From CAZNMF01 sp035547155 (GTDB lineage Bacteria; Acidobacteriota; Vicinamibacteria; Vicinamibacterales; SCN-69-37), in assembly GCA_035547155.1 (NCBI GenBank), contig DASZVJ010000243.1:1-25552 (forward strand): 25,552 bases of DNA, in the 5' to 3' direction. The position numbers and the translations under genes are program-made. A model generated the notes under the pieces. That model saw nothing but the letters and a program-made list of their open reading frames with translations. It was not told the DNA's origin and made no database searches. This document shows, in pieces, positions 8,845 to 16,413 of the stretch. How positions within the stretch are numbered: the stretch's first letter is position 1; each line of letters starts with the position of its first letter.

Positions 8845-9066
8845 GTGCCGACGCGTGACCCAAAGACGCCATCGAACGACCCAGAACGACACGCCGACGT
8901 GACACGCGCACAGCCGCGGCGGCCGGATCGCGGCGTGGCGCCGCCGGCCGCGACAGAGCGTGAGCACGAAGGCGCGACCGAGGACGAGGTCGGCGACCGC
9001 ACCGGTCCCGGCGCCGGCTATGACGAAGAGCCGGCTCAGGAACCGGACGAGGGTGGCGTCTCCTAG
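8845..9066 (+). CDS. Small acidic, proline-rich disordered protein, function unknown
   Basis: This 73-aa ORF starts at GTG 8845, six bases after an ideal Shine-Dalgarno AAGGAG (8833-8838), which is itself preceded by a T-run (8824-8829). The frame is open further upstream, but ATG at 8737 lies inside the divergent M1 gene start and has no such site. The product is rich in Pro, Asp, Glu, Arg and Gly, has no hydrophobic stretch and becomes strongly acidic at the C-terminus (YDEEPAQEPDEGG), so it is probably disordered and cytoplasmic. It ends 33 bp before the DUF892 gene and may share its transcript, which hints at a stress role. I do not recognise the family. The 106-bp gap 8739-8844 shows no clear promoter. 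Confidence 0.6.
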   Translation: MPTRDPKTPSNDPERHADVTRAQPRRPDRGVAPPAATEREHEGATEDEVGDRTGPGAGYDEEPAQEPDEGGVS

Positions 9067-9099
9067 CCCGGGCGCACGTCAGCACGTCACGAAACCGCC

Positions 9100-9645
9100 A
9101 TGACGACGATCGATTCGTACCGCACGCTGTTGATCGACGAGCTGCGCGAGCTCTATGACGCCGAGCAGCATCTGACCCGCGCGCTCGCGGGGCTCGTCCT
9201 GTCGGCGACCGATCCCGATCTGGTCGCGACGCTCGAGTCGAATCTCCTCGAAGCGGACGAGCACGTCGCCCGCCTCGAGCACATCTTCTTCAAGCTCGAC
9301 GTCACGCCGCTCGCGCGGCCGTGCGCCGGGTTCCGGGCCCTCGTGGACGACAGCGAACGCCACGCGTCGGCGCCCTTCGACAGCGACGGCCTTCGCGACG
9401 CGACGATCGTCGGTGCCGCGCGACAACTTGCGCACTATGAGATCGCGGCCTACAGCACGGCGATCGGCCACGCGGACGTGCTGGGCATCGACGAGATGAC
9501 GCAGGATCTCGATGCGACGCTCGTCGATCACATCTCCGTCGAGCGGCATCTGCGTGAGATCGCAGACACGCTTGCGGCGCCGCTCACGCCGCGGCCGGAC
9601 GAGCCCGACGCGCACGACACGAACGCGGGCGTTTCACCGCGGTGA
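9100..9645 (+). CDS. DUF892 / YciE-YciF family ferritin-like protein
   Basis: Predicted four-helix ferritin-like protein of the DUF892 family, often stress-induced and thought to bind a di-metal centre; no reaction is established. The hallmark start is LLIDELRELYDAEQHL (10-24 region) with Glu22. Further helices carry EADEHVARLEHIF (51-63), AHYEIAAYSTAIGHA (111-125) and DHISVERHLREIAD (143-156), giving the repeated Glu/His ligands expected for such a site. The 181-aa length is slightly longer than usual because of an acidic tail after ~160. It lies between the small acidic ORF (33 bp) and an SDR gene (31 bp), probably one transcript. Confidence 0.85.
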   Translation: MTTIDSYRTLLIDELRELYDAEQHLTRALAGLVLSATDPDLVATLESNLLEADEHVARLEHIFFKLDVTPLARPCAGFRALVDDSERHASAPFDSDGLRDATIVGAARQLAHYEIAAYSTAIGHADVLGIDEMTQDLDATLVDHISVERHLREIADTLAAPLTPRPDEPDAHDTNAGVSPR

Positions 9646-9676
9646 TTTCACATCCGGGATGGCGAAAGGACGAGCC

Positions 9677-10489
9677 ATGGCTTCCACCGCCCCGCCTCTG
9701 ATCTCGAAACCGCTCGCGGTCGTGACCGGTGCCTCGTCGGGCATCGGCTTCGAGCTGGCGCGATTGTGCGCCCGGCACGGCTTCGACCTCGTCGTCGCCG
9801 CCGACGAGCCGGCGATCCACGAGGCAGCCGAGACGTTCCGCCGTGACGGCGCGCGCGTCGATCCGCTCCAGGTCGATCTCGCCACGCTCGACGGCGTCGA
9901 CGCAGTCGTCGACGCCATCGGCGGACGCGACATCGCGGCCCTGCTCGCCAACGCGGGCCACGGCCTCGGCCACGCGTTTCTGGATCAGCCGTTCGACGAG
10001 GTCCGGCACGTCATCGACACGAACATCGTCGGTACGATCTATCTCATCCAGAACGTCGCCCGCGAGATGCGGACGCGCGGCGACGGCCGCATCCTCATCA
10101 CCGGGTCGATCGCCGGTCTGATGCCGGGCACCTATCAAGCCGTCTACAACGGCACGAAGGCATTCATCGATTCGTTCTCGTTCGCGCTGCGCGCCGAGTT
10201 GAAGGACACGGGCGTCACCGTCACCTGCCTGATGCCCGGCGCCACGGAGACGGAGTTCTTCGCGCGCGCCGACATGCTGGACACGAAGGTCGGCCAGTCC
10301 AGGAAGGACAGCCCGGCCGACGTCGCGAAGACCGGCTTCGACGCGATGCTGCGCGGCGACGGCGACATCGTCGCCGGCTGGCAGAACAAGCTGCGCGCTG
10401 CGATCTCCGCCATTACGCCGTCGGACGTCCTGGCCGAGATGCACCGCGGCATGGCCGAGCCCGGCTCCGGCAGGCCTGCGAAGGGGTGA
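9677..10489 (+). CDS. Short-chain dehydrogenase/reductase (SDR)
   Basis: Classical NAD(P)-dependent SDR; the substrate cannot be predicted. Motifs: TGASSGIG (17-24) for the nucleotide, NAG (92-94), Ser144, and YNGTK (157-161) giving the catalytic Tyr157 and Lys161. The helix after the active site and the MPGATET turn are normal. ATG at 9677 is preferred because AAAGGA lies six bases upstream; ATG at 9659 and the open frame from 9512 lack this support and overlap the DUF892 gene. The result is 270 aa, with a slightly extended C-terminus ending in GRPAKG. AlaAspGlu after the second strand (41-43) gives no clear NAD/NADP preference. Confidence 0.9.
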   Translation: MASTAPPLISKPLAVVTGASSGIGFELARLCARHGFDLVVAADEPAIHEAAETFRRDGARVDPLQVDLATLDGVDAVVDAIGGRDIAALLANAGHGLGHAFLDQPFDEVRHVIDTNIVGTIYLIQNVAREMRTRGDGRILITGSIAGLMPGTYQAVYNGTKAFIDSFSFALRAELKDTGVTVTCLMPGATETEFFARADMLDTKVGQSRKDSPADVAKTGFDAMLRGDGDIVAGWQNKLRAAISAITPSDVLAEMHRGMAEPGSGRPAKG

Positions 10490-10570
10490 TGCGCAGAGAT
10501 GCGATCGGCGTGGGACAGCGGCGCGTCATGGCGGACGGGAGCGCCGCCGTGGCGTAAGATGCGCGCGGCC

Positions 10571-13174
10571 ATGTCCGAGCACGAGTCTCAGACCGCGGCG
10601 CTGCGCCTCGCTGCCATCGTCGAGTCGACCGACGACGCGATTCTCAGCAAGGATCTGGACGGCATCCTCGTCACGTGGAATCCCGCGGCGCAACGGATGT
10701 TCGGGTACACGCCCGAGGACGTGATCGGCCAGTCGATCCGCATCATCGTCCCCGACGATCGGCAGAGCGAGGAGGATCTCGTGCTCGCGCGCATTCGCGC
10801 GGGCCAGACGGTCTCGCATTTCGAGACGCTTCGCCAGCGCAAGGACGGCTCGCGCTTCGCCGTGTCCGCCACGGTCTCACCCGTCCGCGATCCCGACGGC
10901 CGCGTCATCGGCGCGTCGACGATCCTGCGCGACATCTCGGAACGGCGCCGTGCCGAGCGCGCGCTGGTCGATGCCGAGGCCGCGCGGACGGATCTCCAGC
11001 GGCGTCTGCTGACGCTCGTCGCGGCATCGGGATCGTTGCTCGCGGCGGCCACGATCGACGACGTGCTTCCCGCCATCCTCACACTGGCGGGTCAGCTCGT
11101 CACGGCCGATGGCTATGCGGTCTGGCGCCTGTCCTCACCAGGCGGCGAATGGAAGATCGAGCGATCACACGGCGTCTCCGACGAGTTCTGCCGGAGCACG
11201 GTCGCGTCGCTCTCGGCGGCCAAGGACAACGCCCTGCTGCGATCCGAAATGGTCGTGGCCGATGTGCTGACTGACATCCGGCTCGCGAATCGACGCGACG
11301 CGTACGTGCGCGAGGGCATTCGATCGATGCTCGCGGTGCCGCTCACGCTGCACGGCGAGATCGGCGGTACTCTGGTGTTCTACTGCCGGACGCCGCACGA
11401 CTTCAGCGACGTCGAAGTGCAGACCGCGACGGCGCTCGCCAACATCGCGTCGGCGGCGATGACGAGCGCGACGCTCCACGACGCGCAGCGCCGCAGCCGG
11501 ATCGAATCCGAGTTCCTCTCCGAGTCCGGCAAGGCGCTGTCCGCGTCGCTCGACTACGAGCAAACGCTGCGCAACGTCGCGGCGCTCGCCGTCCCGTACT
11601 TCGCCGACTGGTGCTCGATCGACGTCGTGGACGAATCCGGCGTGCTGCGGCGCCTCGCGCTCGCGCACGTCGATCCCGCGAAGGTCGACCTGGCCGAGCG
11701 ATTCGTCGATCGCTATCCCGAGAACGCGGAATCCGATTACAGTGTCGCGCGCGTGCTTGCCACCGGGCAACCGGTGATGATGAGCGTCCTGCCCGACGAG
11801 CTCATCGCCGCGCGCGTCAAGGACGCGCAGCATCTGGCGGCGATCCGCGAGCTGCGCATCACCTCGTTCATGCGCGTGCCGCTCCGTGCGCACGATCAGA
11901 CGCTCGGCGTGCTCACGTTCGTCTCTGCCGAGTCCGGCCGGCGCTATCACGCACCCGATCTGCGGCTGGCGCAGGAAGTCGCCGCGCGCGCAGGGATCGC
12001 CGTCGACAACGCGCGGGCCTACGCGGAAGTGCGAAGCGCGAATCGCATGAAGGACGAGTTCCTCGCAACCCTCTCGCACGAGCTGCGGACGCCGTTGAAC
12101 GCGCTGCTCGGTTACGCGCGCATGCTGAAGTGGCAGATGGTCCCGCCCGATCGGCACGCGCGCGCGTTCGACGTCATCGAGCGCAACGGCAGCGCGCTCG
12201 CGCGGCTCGTCGACGACGTGCTGGACGTCTCGCGCATCGTCTCCGGCAAGCTGCGGCTGCAGGTACAGCCGGCCGATCTCGCAAAGGTCGTCGCACAGAG
12301 TGTCGAGACGGTGCAGGCCGCCGCCGACGCGAAGGACGTCCGCGTGCGTGTTTCGGTGCCGGACGATCTGCCGGCGCTCGCGATCGATCCGGATCGCCTG
12401 CAACAGGCGCTGTGGAATCTACTGTCCAACGCCGTCAAGTTCACGCCGCCTGGCGGTGACGTCGACGTGTCGGTGGCGCCCGGCGACGGTCACGTGGCCA
12501 TCGTCGTGCGTGACACGGGCATCGGCATCGCGCCCGAGGTGCTGCCGCGCATGTTCGAGCGGTTCCGGCAGGCCGACAGCCGCTACGCACGCGAGCACGG
12601 CGGTCTCGGCCTCGGCCTGGCGATCGCGCGCCATCTCGTCGAGATGCACGGCGGCACGGTGACCGCTGCGTCGGAAGGACTCGGACTCGGCGCGACCTTC
12701 ACCATCCAGCTGCCATGCGGTGCCGCGATGGGTTCGACGCCGGCGCCGGTCGACGTCGAACCGCCGATGCGCGCACGTTCTGCGCGATCGCGCGTCTCGC
12801 TCGACGGCATCCGCGTGCTCGCCATCGACGACGACGCCGACGAGCTTTCGATGATGCGCGACGTGCTGACCTCGGCCGGCGCGCATGTCGTCACGGCGCA
12901 ATCGGGACGCGAGGCCCTCAGTCTGCTCGCGCGGCTCGACGTCGACGTCCTGCTCGCCGACATCGGCATGCCCGAGATGGACGGCTTCGATTTCATCGGC
13001 CGTGCGCGCGCGATGGCGGGTGTGGCCGCGCGCGTGCCGGCCGCGGCCATCACGGCGTACGCCCGATCCGAAGATCGCGAGCGCGCGCTCACGGCGGGCT
13101 TCCAGATGCACGTGTCCAAGCCGATCGATCCGGCAGGCCTGCTCGCCGCGGTGCGCGCGCTCGTCGGCGTCTGA
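10571..13174 (+). CDS. Soluble hybrid sensor histidine kinase (PAS-GAF-GAF-HisKA-HATPase-REC)
   Basis: Cytoplasmic hybrid kinase: an internal ligand or redox state sensed by PAS/GAF would drive autophosphorylation and transfer to its own receiver. Domains: PAS ~10-125, with a PAC-like end at GASTILRDISERR; GAF ~145-305; GAF ~325-482; HisKA with LSHELRTPLN (501-510) and phosphorylated His503; HATPase with the N box around NLLSNAVKF, then DTGIGI and GLGLGL; REC with an acidic start (IDDDADE), phospho-acceptor Asp797 (ADIGMPEMDG) and a conserved Lys near the end (HVSKPID). No membrane helix and no DNA-binding output domain. Start unsure: ATG 10571 fits the PAS boundary, but ATG 10559 and 10499 are in frame; none has a good Shine-Dalgarno. 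Four bases separate it from the YihY gene, so the two are likely co-expressed. Confidence 0.9.
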   Translation: MSEHESQTAALRLAAIVESTDDAILSKDLDGILVTWNPAAQRMFGYTPEDVIGQSIRIIVPDDRQSEEDLVLARIRAGQTVSHFETLRQRKDGSRFAVSATVSPVRDPDGRVIGASTILRDISERRRAERALVDAEAARTDLQRRLLTLVAASGSLLAAATIDDVLPAILTLAGQLVTADGYAVWRLSSPGGEWKIERSHGVSDEFCRSTVASLSAAKDNALLRSEMVVADVLTDIRLANRRDAYVREGIRSMLAVPLTLHGEIGGTLVFYCRTPHDFSDVEVQTATALANIASAAMTSATLHDAQRRSRIESEFLSESGKALSASLDYEQTLRNVAALAVPYFADWCSIDVVDESGVLRRLALAHVDPAKVDLAERFVDRYPENAESDYSVARVLATGQPVMMSVLPDELIAARVKDAQHLAAIRELRITSFMRVPLRAHDQTLGVLTFVSAESGRRYHAPDLRLAQEVAARAGIAVDNARAYAEVRSANRMKDEFLATLSHELRTPLNALLGYARMLKWQMVPPDRHARAFDVIERNGSALARLVDDVLDVSRIVSGKLRLQVQPADLAKVVAQSVETVQAAADAKDVRVRVSVPDDLPALAIDPDRLQQALWNLLSNAVKFTPPGGDVDVSVAPGDGHVAIVVRDTGIGIAPEVLPRMFERFRQADSRYAREHGGLGLGLAIARHLVEMHGGTVTAASEGLGLGATFTIQLPCGAAMGSTPAPVDVEPPMRARSARSRVSLDGIRVLAIDDDADELSMMRDVLTSAGAHVVTAQSGREALSLLARLDVDVLLADIGMPEMDGFDFIGRARAMAGVAARVPAAAITAYARSEDRERALTAGFQMHVSKPIDPAGLLAAVRALVGV

Positions 13175-13178
13175 TGTC

Positions 13179-14090
13179 ATGCGCGCCACGGCTCGGGCGC
13201 CGGCGCACGCGGAACGGCTGACGACGAGGCAGGTCGTCGATCTGCTGCGATCTGCGGTCGAGGCGTGGGTCACGGACTCCGGCGCGAGCATGGGCGCAGC
13301 GCTCGCGTACTACACACTGTTCTCGATCGCGCCGCTCGCGTTGATCGTCATCGCCGTGGCCGGGCTCGTCTTCGGTGCGGACGCGACGCGCGGCGAGCTG
13401 GTCGCGCAAGTCAGCAGCCTCATTGGCAGGGACGGCGCCGCGGCCATCGACGCGCTGCTCCAGCACGCGAGCCGGCCGGCCGCCGGCATTGGGGCTTCCG
13501 CAATCGGCGTCGTCACGCTGCTGCTCGGCGCGACGTCCGTCGTCACCGAGCTGCAGGCCGATCTCGATCGCATCTGGCGCGTCCCGCCCGACACGCATAC
13601 TTCGACGCTCTGGATCCTCGTCCGTGCGCGGCTGCTCTCCATCGGTCTGATCCTCGCGCTCGGCTTTCTGCTGCTCGTCTCACTCGTCGTCAGCGCCGCG
13701 ATCGCCGCGCTCCAGGCCTGGTGGGGATCGATCGTCGGCGGCTGGGAGGCCGCACTGCAGGCGGCCAACGTCGTGGTGGGCTTCGCGATCAGCACGGCGC
13801 TCTTCGCGCTGATCTACAAGATCCTGCCGCGAGCGCGCGTCGCGTGGTCGGACGTGTGGATGGGCGCGACGATGACGTCGCTGCTGTTCAGCATCGGCAA
13901 GCTCGTCATCGGCCTCTACATCGGCTGGACCGGCGTGACCTCCCCCTTCGGCGCTGCCGGATCGATCGTCGTCTTGATGGTCTGGGTCTACTACTCCGCG
14001 CAGATCTTTCTGCTCGGTGCCGAGCTCACGTGGCTCTACGCGCACCGGCATGGCAGCCAGTCTGGCGAGCGCACATCGATGTCCAGATGA
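13179..14090 (+). CDS. YihY/BrkB family inner membrane protein
   Basis: Multi-helix inner membrane protein of the YihY / BrkB family (long mis-called ribonuclease BN); transport or envelope roles have been suggested but none is settled. The signatures are GASMGAALAYYTLFSIAPL (36-52 region) and, near the end, SPFGAAGSIVVLMVWVYYSA (255-274) then LGAELTWLYA. About six hydrophobic segments are visible. ATG 13179 begins four bases after the kinase stop and has no Shine-Dalgarno of its own, which points to translational coupling. The C-terminal MSR-stop is encoded by the first unit of the tandem repeat that follows; 303 aa is normal. Confidence 0.9.
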   Translation: MRATARAPAHAERLTTRQVVDLLRSAVEAWVTDSGASMGAALAYYTLFSIAPLALIVIAVAGLVFGADATRGELVAQVSSLIGRDGAAAIDALLQHASRPAAGIGASAIGVVTLLLGATSVVTELQADLDRIWRVPPDTHTSTLWILVRARLLSIGLILALGFLLLVSLVVSAAIAALQAWWGSIVGGWEAALQAANVVVGFAISTALFALIYKILPRARVAWSDVWMGATMTSLLFSIGKLVIGLYIGWTGVTSPFGAAGSIVVLMVWVYYSAQIFLLGAELTWLYAHRHGSQSGERTSMSR

Positions 14091-14143
14091 TCCGACAGCC
14101 AGACGTTCAGATGATCCGCTGATCCGATGACCAGATGATCCGA
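14084..14143. repeat. Imperfect 12-bp tandem repeat (exact 24-bp spacing) at a convergent gene junction
   Basis: The 11-mer CAGATGATCCG occurs three times, at 14084, 14108 and 14132, exactly 24 bp apart. Between them are diverged 12-bp units (CAGCCAGACGTT at 14096, TGATCCGATGAC at 14120). The block supplies the TGA stop of the YihY gene (14088-14090) on one strand and the stop of the hydroxyacid dehydrogenase (14107-14109) on the other. Confidence 0.85.
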
Positions 14144-15222
14144 TGGTCGACGTCTGCGATCGTCGCGCATCCCGTGAGCGCCATCGCGATTTCCAGCTCG
14201 GCCCACAGCATGTTGATGACGTGCGCCACACCGGTGATGCCGGCGGCGGCGAGGCCCCAGATGTACGGCCGGCCGATCAACACGGCCGATGCGCCGAGCG
14301 CGACGGCTTTGAGCACGTCGGTGCCGCGGCGAATGCCGCCGTCGACGAGCACAGGCACGCGGCCGGCGACGGCGCCGACGACACGCGGCAGCGCGTCGAG
14401 GCTCGCCGGCAGCGTGTCGAGCGTTCGTCCGCCATGGTTGGAGACGACGATCCCGCTCGCGCCTGCCTCGACCGCGACGCGCGCATCGTCTGGCGTGAGG
14501 ATCCCTTTGATGAGAACCGGCAGCGACGATTGTTCGCGCAGCCACGCGACGTCGTGCCACGTCGGTGCGGTGCGCAGCATGCCGGTGCCGAAGACGGGAC
14601 TGTCGCCGAGCGCCGCGGGCATGATGTCGGGCGACACGCAGTCAGCGAGATTCACGGCGCTCACGCCGTCTGGCAGCCGGAACCCCGCGCGCTGCTCGCG
14701 GTTGCGAACGCCGCTGACGGGCGCGTCGACCGTCAGCACGAGCGCAGTGTAGCCGGCGGCTTCGGCGCGCTGGGCGAGCTCGCGCGTGCAGGCGCGATCC
14801 GGCTGCACGTAGAGCTGGCACCAGAGCGGCGCCTGCGTCGCGCGCGCGACGTCCTCGATCTTCACGCTCGCCTGCGCGCTGACGACCATGCCGGTTCGCA
14901 GCGCCGAGGCGGCGTGTGCCGTCGCCAGCTCACCGTCGGGATGCGCGAGCTTCTGATACGCGATCGGCGCGAGCAGCATCGGATGCGCGAACGTCTGTCC
15001 GAACAGCGCAATCGTCGTCGAGGCCTCGGTCAGATCCGCGAGCACGCGCGGCGCCAGCGTGAGCGCATCGAACGCGTCGCGATTGTGCTGCAACGTCCGC
15101 TCGTCAGCCGCGCCGCCCGCGATGTACGCCCACGCCTGCGGCGACACGCGCTCGCGCGCCAGCGGCTCGTAGTCCGTGACGGCGACGACATCGGCGGGTA
15201 TGCGCGACAGCGGCGGCTTCAT
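14107..15222 (-). CDS. FMN-dependent alpha-hydroxyacid dehydrogenase/oxidase
   Basis: TIM-barrel flavoprotein of the glycolate oxidase / lactate oxidase / L-lactate dehydrogenase (LldD) family, oxidising an L-2-hydroxyacid to the 2-oxoacid. Features: AYIAGGAADE (32-41), APIAYQKLAHPDGE (85-98) at the flavin, QLYV with Tyr138, LIKGIL with Lys239, SNHGGRTLD (261-269) with catalytic His263 and Arg266, LVDGGIRRG (292-300) and IGRPYIWGLA (316-325). All active-site residues are present, so it should be active; oxidase and dehydrogenase cannot be separated by eye. ATG at 15222 gives 371 aa. The last ~10 residues (IIWSSDQRII) are encoded by the tandem repeat, so the original C-terminus was probably replaced or extended. 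It stands alone between the YihY gene and the next operon, which is divergent from it. Confidence 0.93.
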   Translation of the reverse strand: MKPPLSRIPADVVAVTDYEPLARERVSPQAWAYIAGGAADERTLQHNRDAFDALTLAPRVLADLTEASTTIALFGQTFAHPMLLAPIAYQKLAHPDGELATAHAASALRTGMVVSAQASVKIEDVARATQAPLWCQLYVQPDRACTRELAQRAEAAGYTALVLTVDAPVSGVRNREQRAGFRLPDGVSAVNLADCVSPDIMPAALGDSPVFGTGMLRTAPTWHDVAWLREQSSLPVLIKGILTPDDARVAVEAGASGIVVSNHGGRTLDTLPASLDALPRVVGAVAGRVPVLVDGGIRRGTDVLKAVALGASAVLIGRPYIWGLAAAGITGVAHVINMLWAELEIAMALTGCATIADVDHRIIWSSDQRII

Positions 15223-15272
15223 GACGGTGACACTCTACGCCACGTCGGCCCGTCGGCGTTTTGTCCTCATGT

Positions 15273-15301
15273 TTGACCGGCAATTTTCACGTCACTAGAC
15301 T
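15273..15301 (+). promoter_or_regulatory. Probable sigma70-type promoter of the TPR-AS-rSAM-FAD operon
   Basis: TTGACC (15273-15278, 5 of 6 consensus) and TAGACT (15296-15301, 4 of 6) are exactly 17 bp apart in the divergent gap 15223-15412. Transcription would start near 15308, inside the left arm of the repeat element, leaving a ~105-nt leader before the first start codon. Confidence 0.5.
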
Positions 15302-15387
15302 CGGGGGCGACCACAAGGGTCGCCCCTACACAGGTCGCCTGTGGCCTGTCCCCCGAAGCCCGCGTAGGGGCCGCCCTTGTGCCCGAG
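15300..15387. repeat. GTAGGGGCG-type inverted-repeat element, copy 1 (in an operon leader)
   Basis: The left arm (15300-15329) contains a perfect 9-bp hairpin GGGGCGACC / GGTCGCCCC (15304-15312, 15318-15326) and ends CCCCTAC. The right arm (15364-15387) is a diverged inverted copy beginning GTAGGGGC. The GTAGGGG ends of both arms face inward. It is related to copy 2 at 24494-24582 and lies in the predicted leader of the four-gene operon. Confidence 0.75.
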
Positions 15388-15412
15388 CCTCGAGCCCCAA
15401 GCCTTCTTCTCC

Positions 15413-16381
15413 ATGTCCACGACGATCGACATCGACGCCATCAACGCGCAGGCTTCCGTCTGGATGAAGCGCGGTCTCGCGCTGCTGGACGCGCGGTCGC
15501 CCGCGTCGTTGACGGAGGCGATCGCCTATTTCGATCGCGCGATCGATTTGAGACGGCGACTGCCGCTCGACACGAAACCGGCGCTCCGTTACGGCCTGGC
15601 CGCCGGCTGGCTCAATCGCGGCGACGCACTGACACGACTCGGCGGCGAGGACGATCTCGCAGCCGCGCTCGCGGCGTTCGACGAAGCGTTGCGCCTGCTC
15701 GACGGGCTGCCGCTCGACGACGATCCGCGCGTACGGCGGCGCGTGGCGATCGCGTGGCACAATCGCGGGCTCGCGTTGCAGGCGCAAGGCGGCGCGCGCA
15801 GCACCGACGCCAGGCAGGCCTTCGAGCGTGCGCGTGACCTTCTCGAGGATCCCCGCGCGGCGGTCATCCCCGATCGCGCGCTGTTGCTCGCGACGGCGTG
15901 GACGAATCTGGCGAACGCCTGGCTCGGCGACGAGAGCGTCGACGGCATCTACCGCGCGAAAGCGGGCGCGGAGCGCGCGATGACGATCGTCGATCCGTCC
16001 GCCGTCCACATCGATCTCGCCGTCGCTGAAGTCGCGATCAAAGCGCGCCACGTCCTGTGTCAGGCGATCGCTCTGCTGCTGTCTGAGACACCGACCGACG
16101 ACGAGGCCACGCGGCACCATGTCGACGCCGCGACGGACGCCGTCGACGATGGCCTGGCGATCGCGCGGCGGTGGGAGCAACAGGGCGTCGACCGCTTTCG
16201 CGGGCTGGCGTACGATCTCGTCCGGTTCGGCGCGCGCGTCTATCGTCTGTATCAGCCGCAGTTCCTCAGCGAGTTCGTGCTCGAAAATCTCGATCCGGCC
16301 CAGTCGTCCGGCGCGTACGTCGGCAGCCATGAGATGCGGGCGGCCGCGCTCGAGTCACTGTGGCTGTCGTTTCGACGGTGA
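15413..16381 (+). CDS. TPR-like all-helical protein, first gene of the operon
   Basis: A 322-aa protein of paired amphipathic helices resembling tetratricopeptide repeats, for example the stretches around AIAYFDRAIDLRRRLP, ALAAFDEALRLLDGLP and ARQAFERARDLLED, each preceded by an A-W-x-N-R-G-x-A-L helix (AGWLNRGDALTRLG, IAWHNRGLALQAQG, TAWTNLANAWLG). No signal peptide, membrane helix or catalytic motif, so it is probably a cytoplasmic scaffold or substrate-binding partner. TTG at 15377 would place the start inside the repeat element; ATG 15413 is chosen, though its Shine-Dalgarno is poor. The end is 32 bp before the amidotransferase-like gene. Partner and role are inferred only from the operon. 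Confidence 0.75.
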   Translation: MSTTIDIDAINAQASVWMKRGLALLDARSPASLTEAIAYFDRAIDLRRRLPLDTKPALRYGLAAGWLNRGDALTRLGGEDDLAAALAAFDEALRLLDGLPLDDDPRVRRRVAIAWHNRGLALQAQGGARSTDARQAFERARDLLEDPRAAVIPDRALLLATAWTNLANAWLGDESVDGIYRAKAGAERAMTIVDPSAVHIDLAVAEVAIKARHVLCQAIALLLSETPTDDEATRHHVDAATDAVDDGLAIARRWEQQGVDRFRGLAYDLVRFGARVYRLYQPQFLSEFVLENLDPAQSSGAYVGSHEMRAAALESLWLSFRR

Positions 16382-16413
16382 TCCGGCACGCCAATTCTCG
16401 TTACAATCGCGCG

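Noticed and set aside
11165..12403. Long minus-strand ORF (412 aa) opposite the histidine kinase
   Set aside because: The plus strand encodes an intact PAS-GAF-HisKA kinase here; the antisense frame is low-complexity Arg/Asp/Val.
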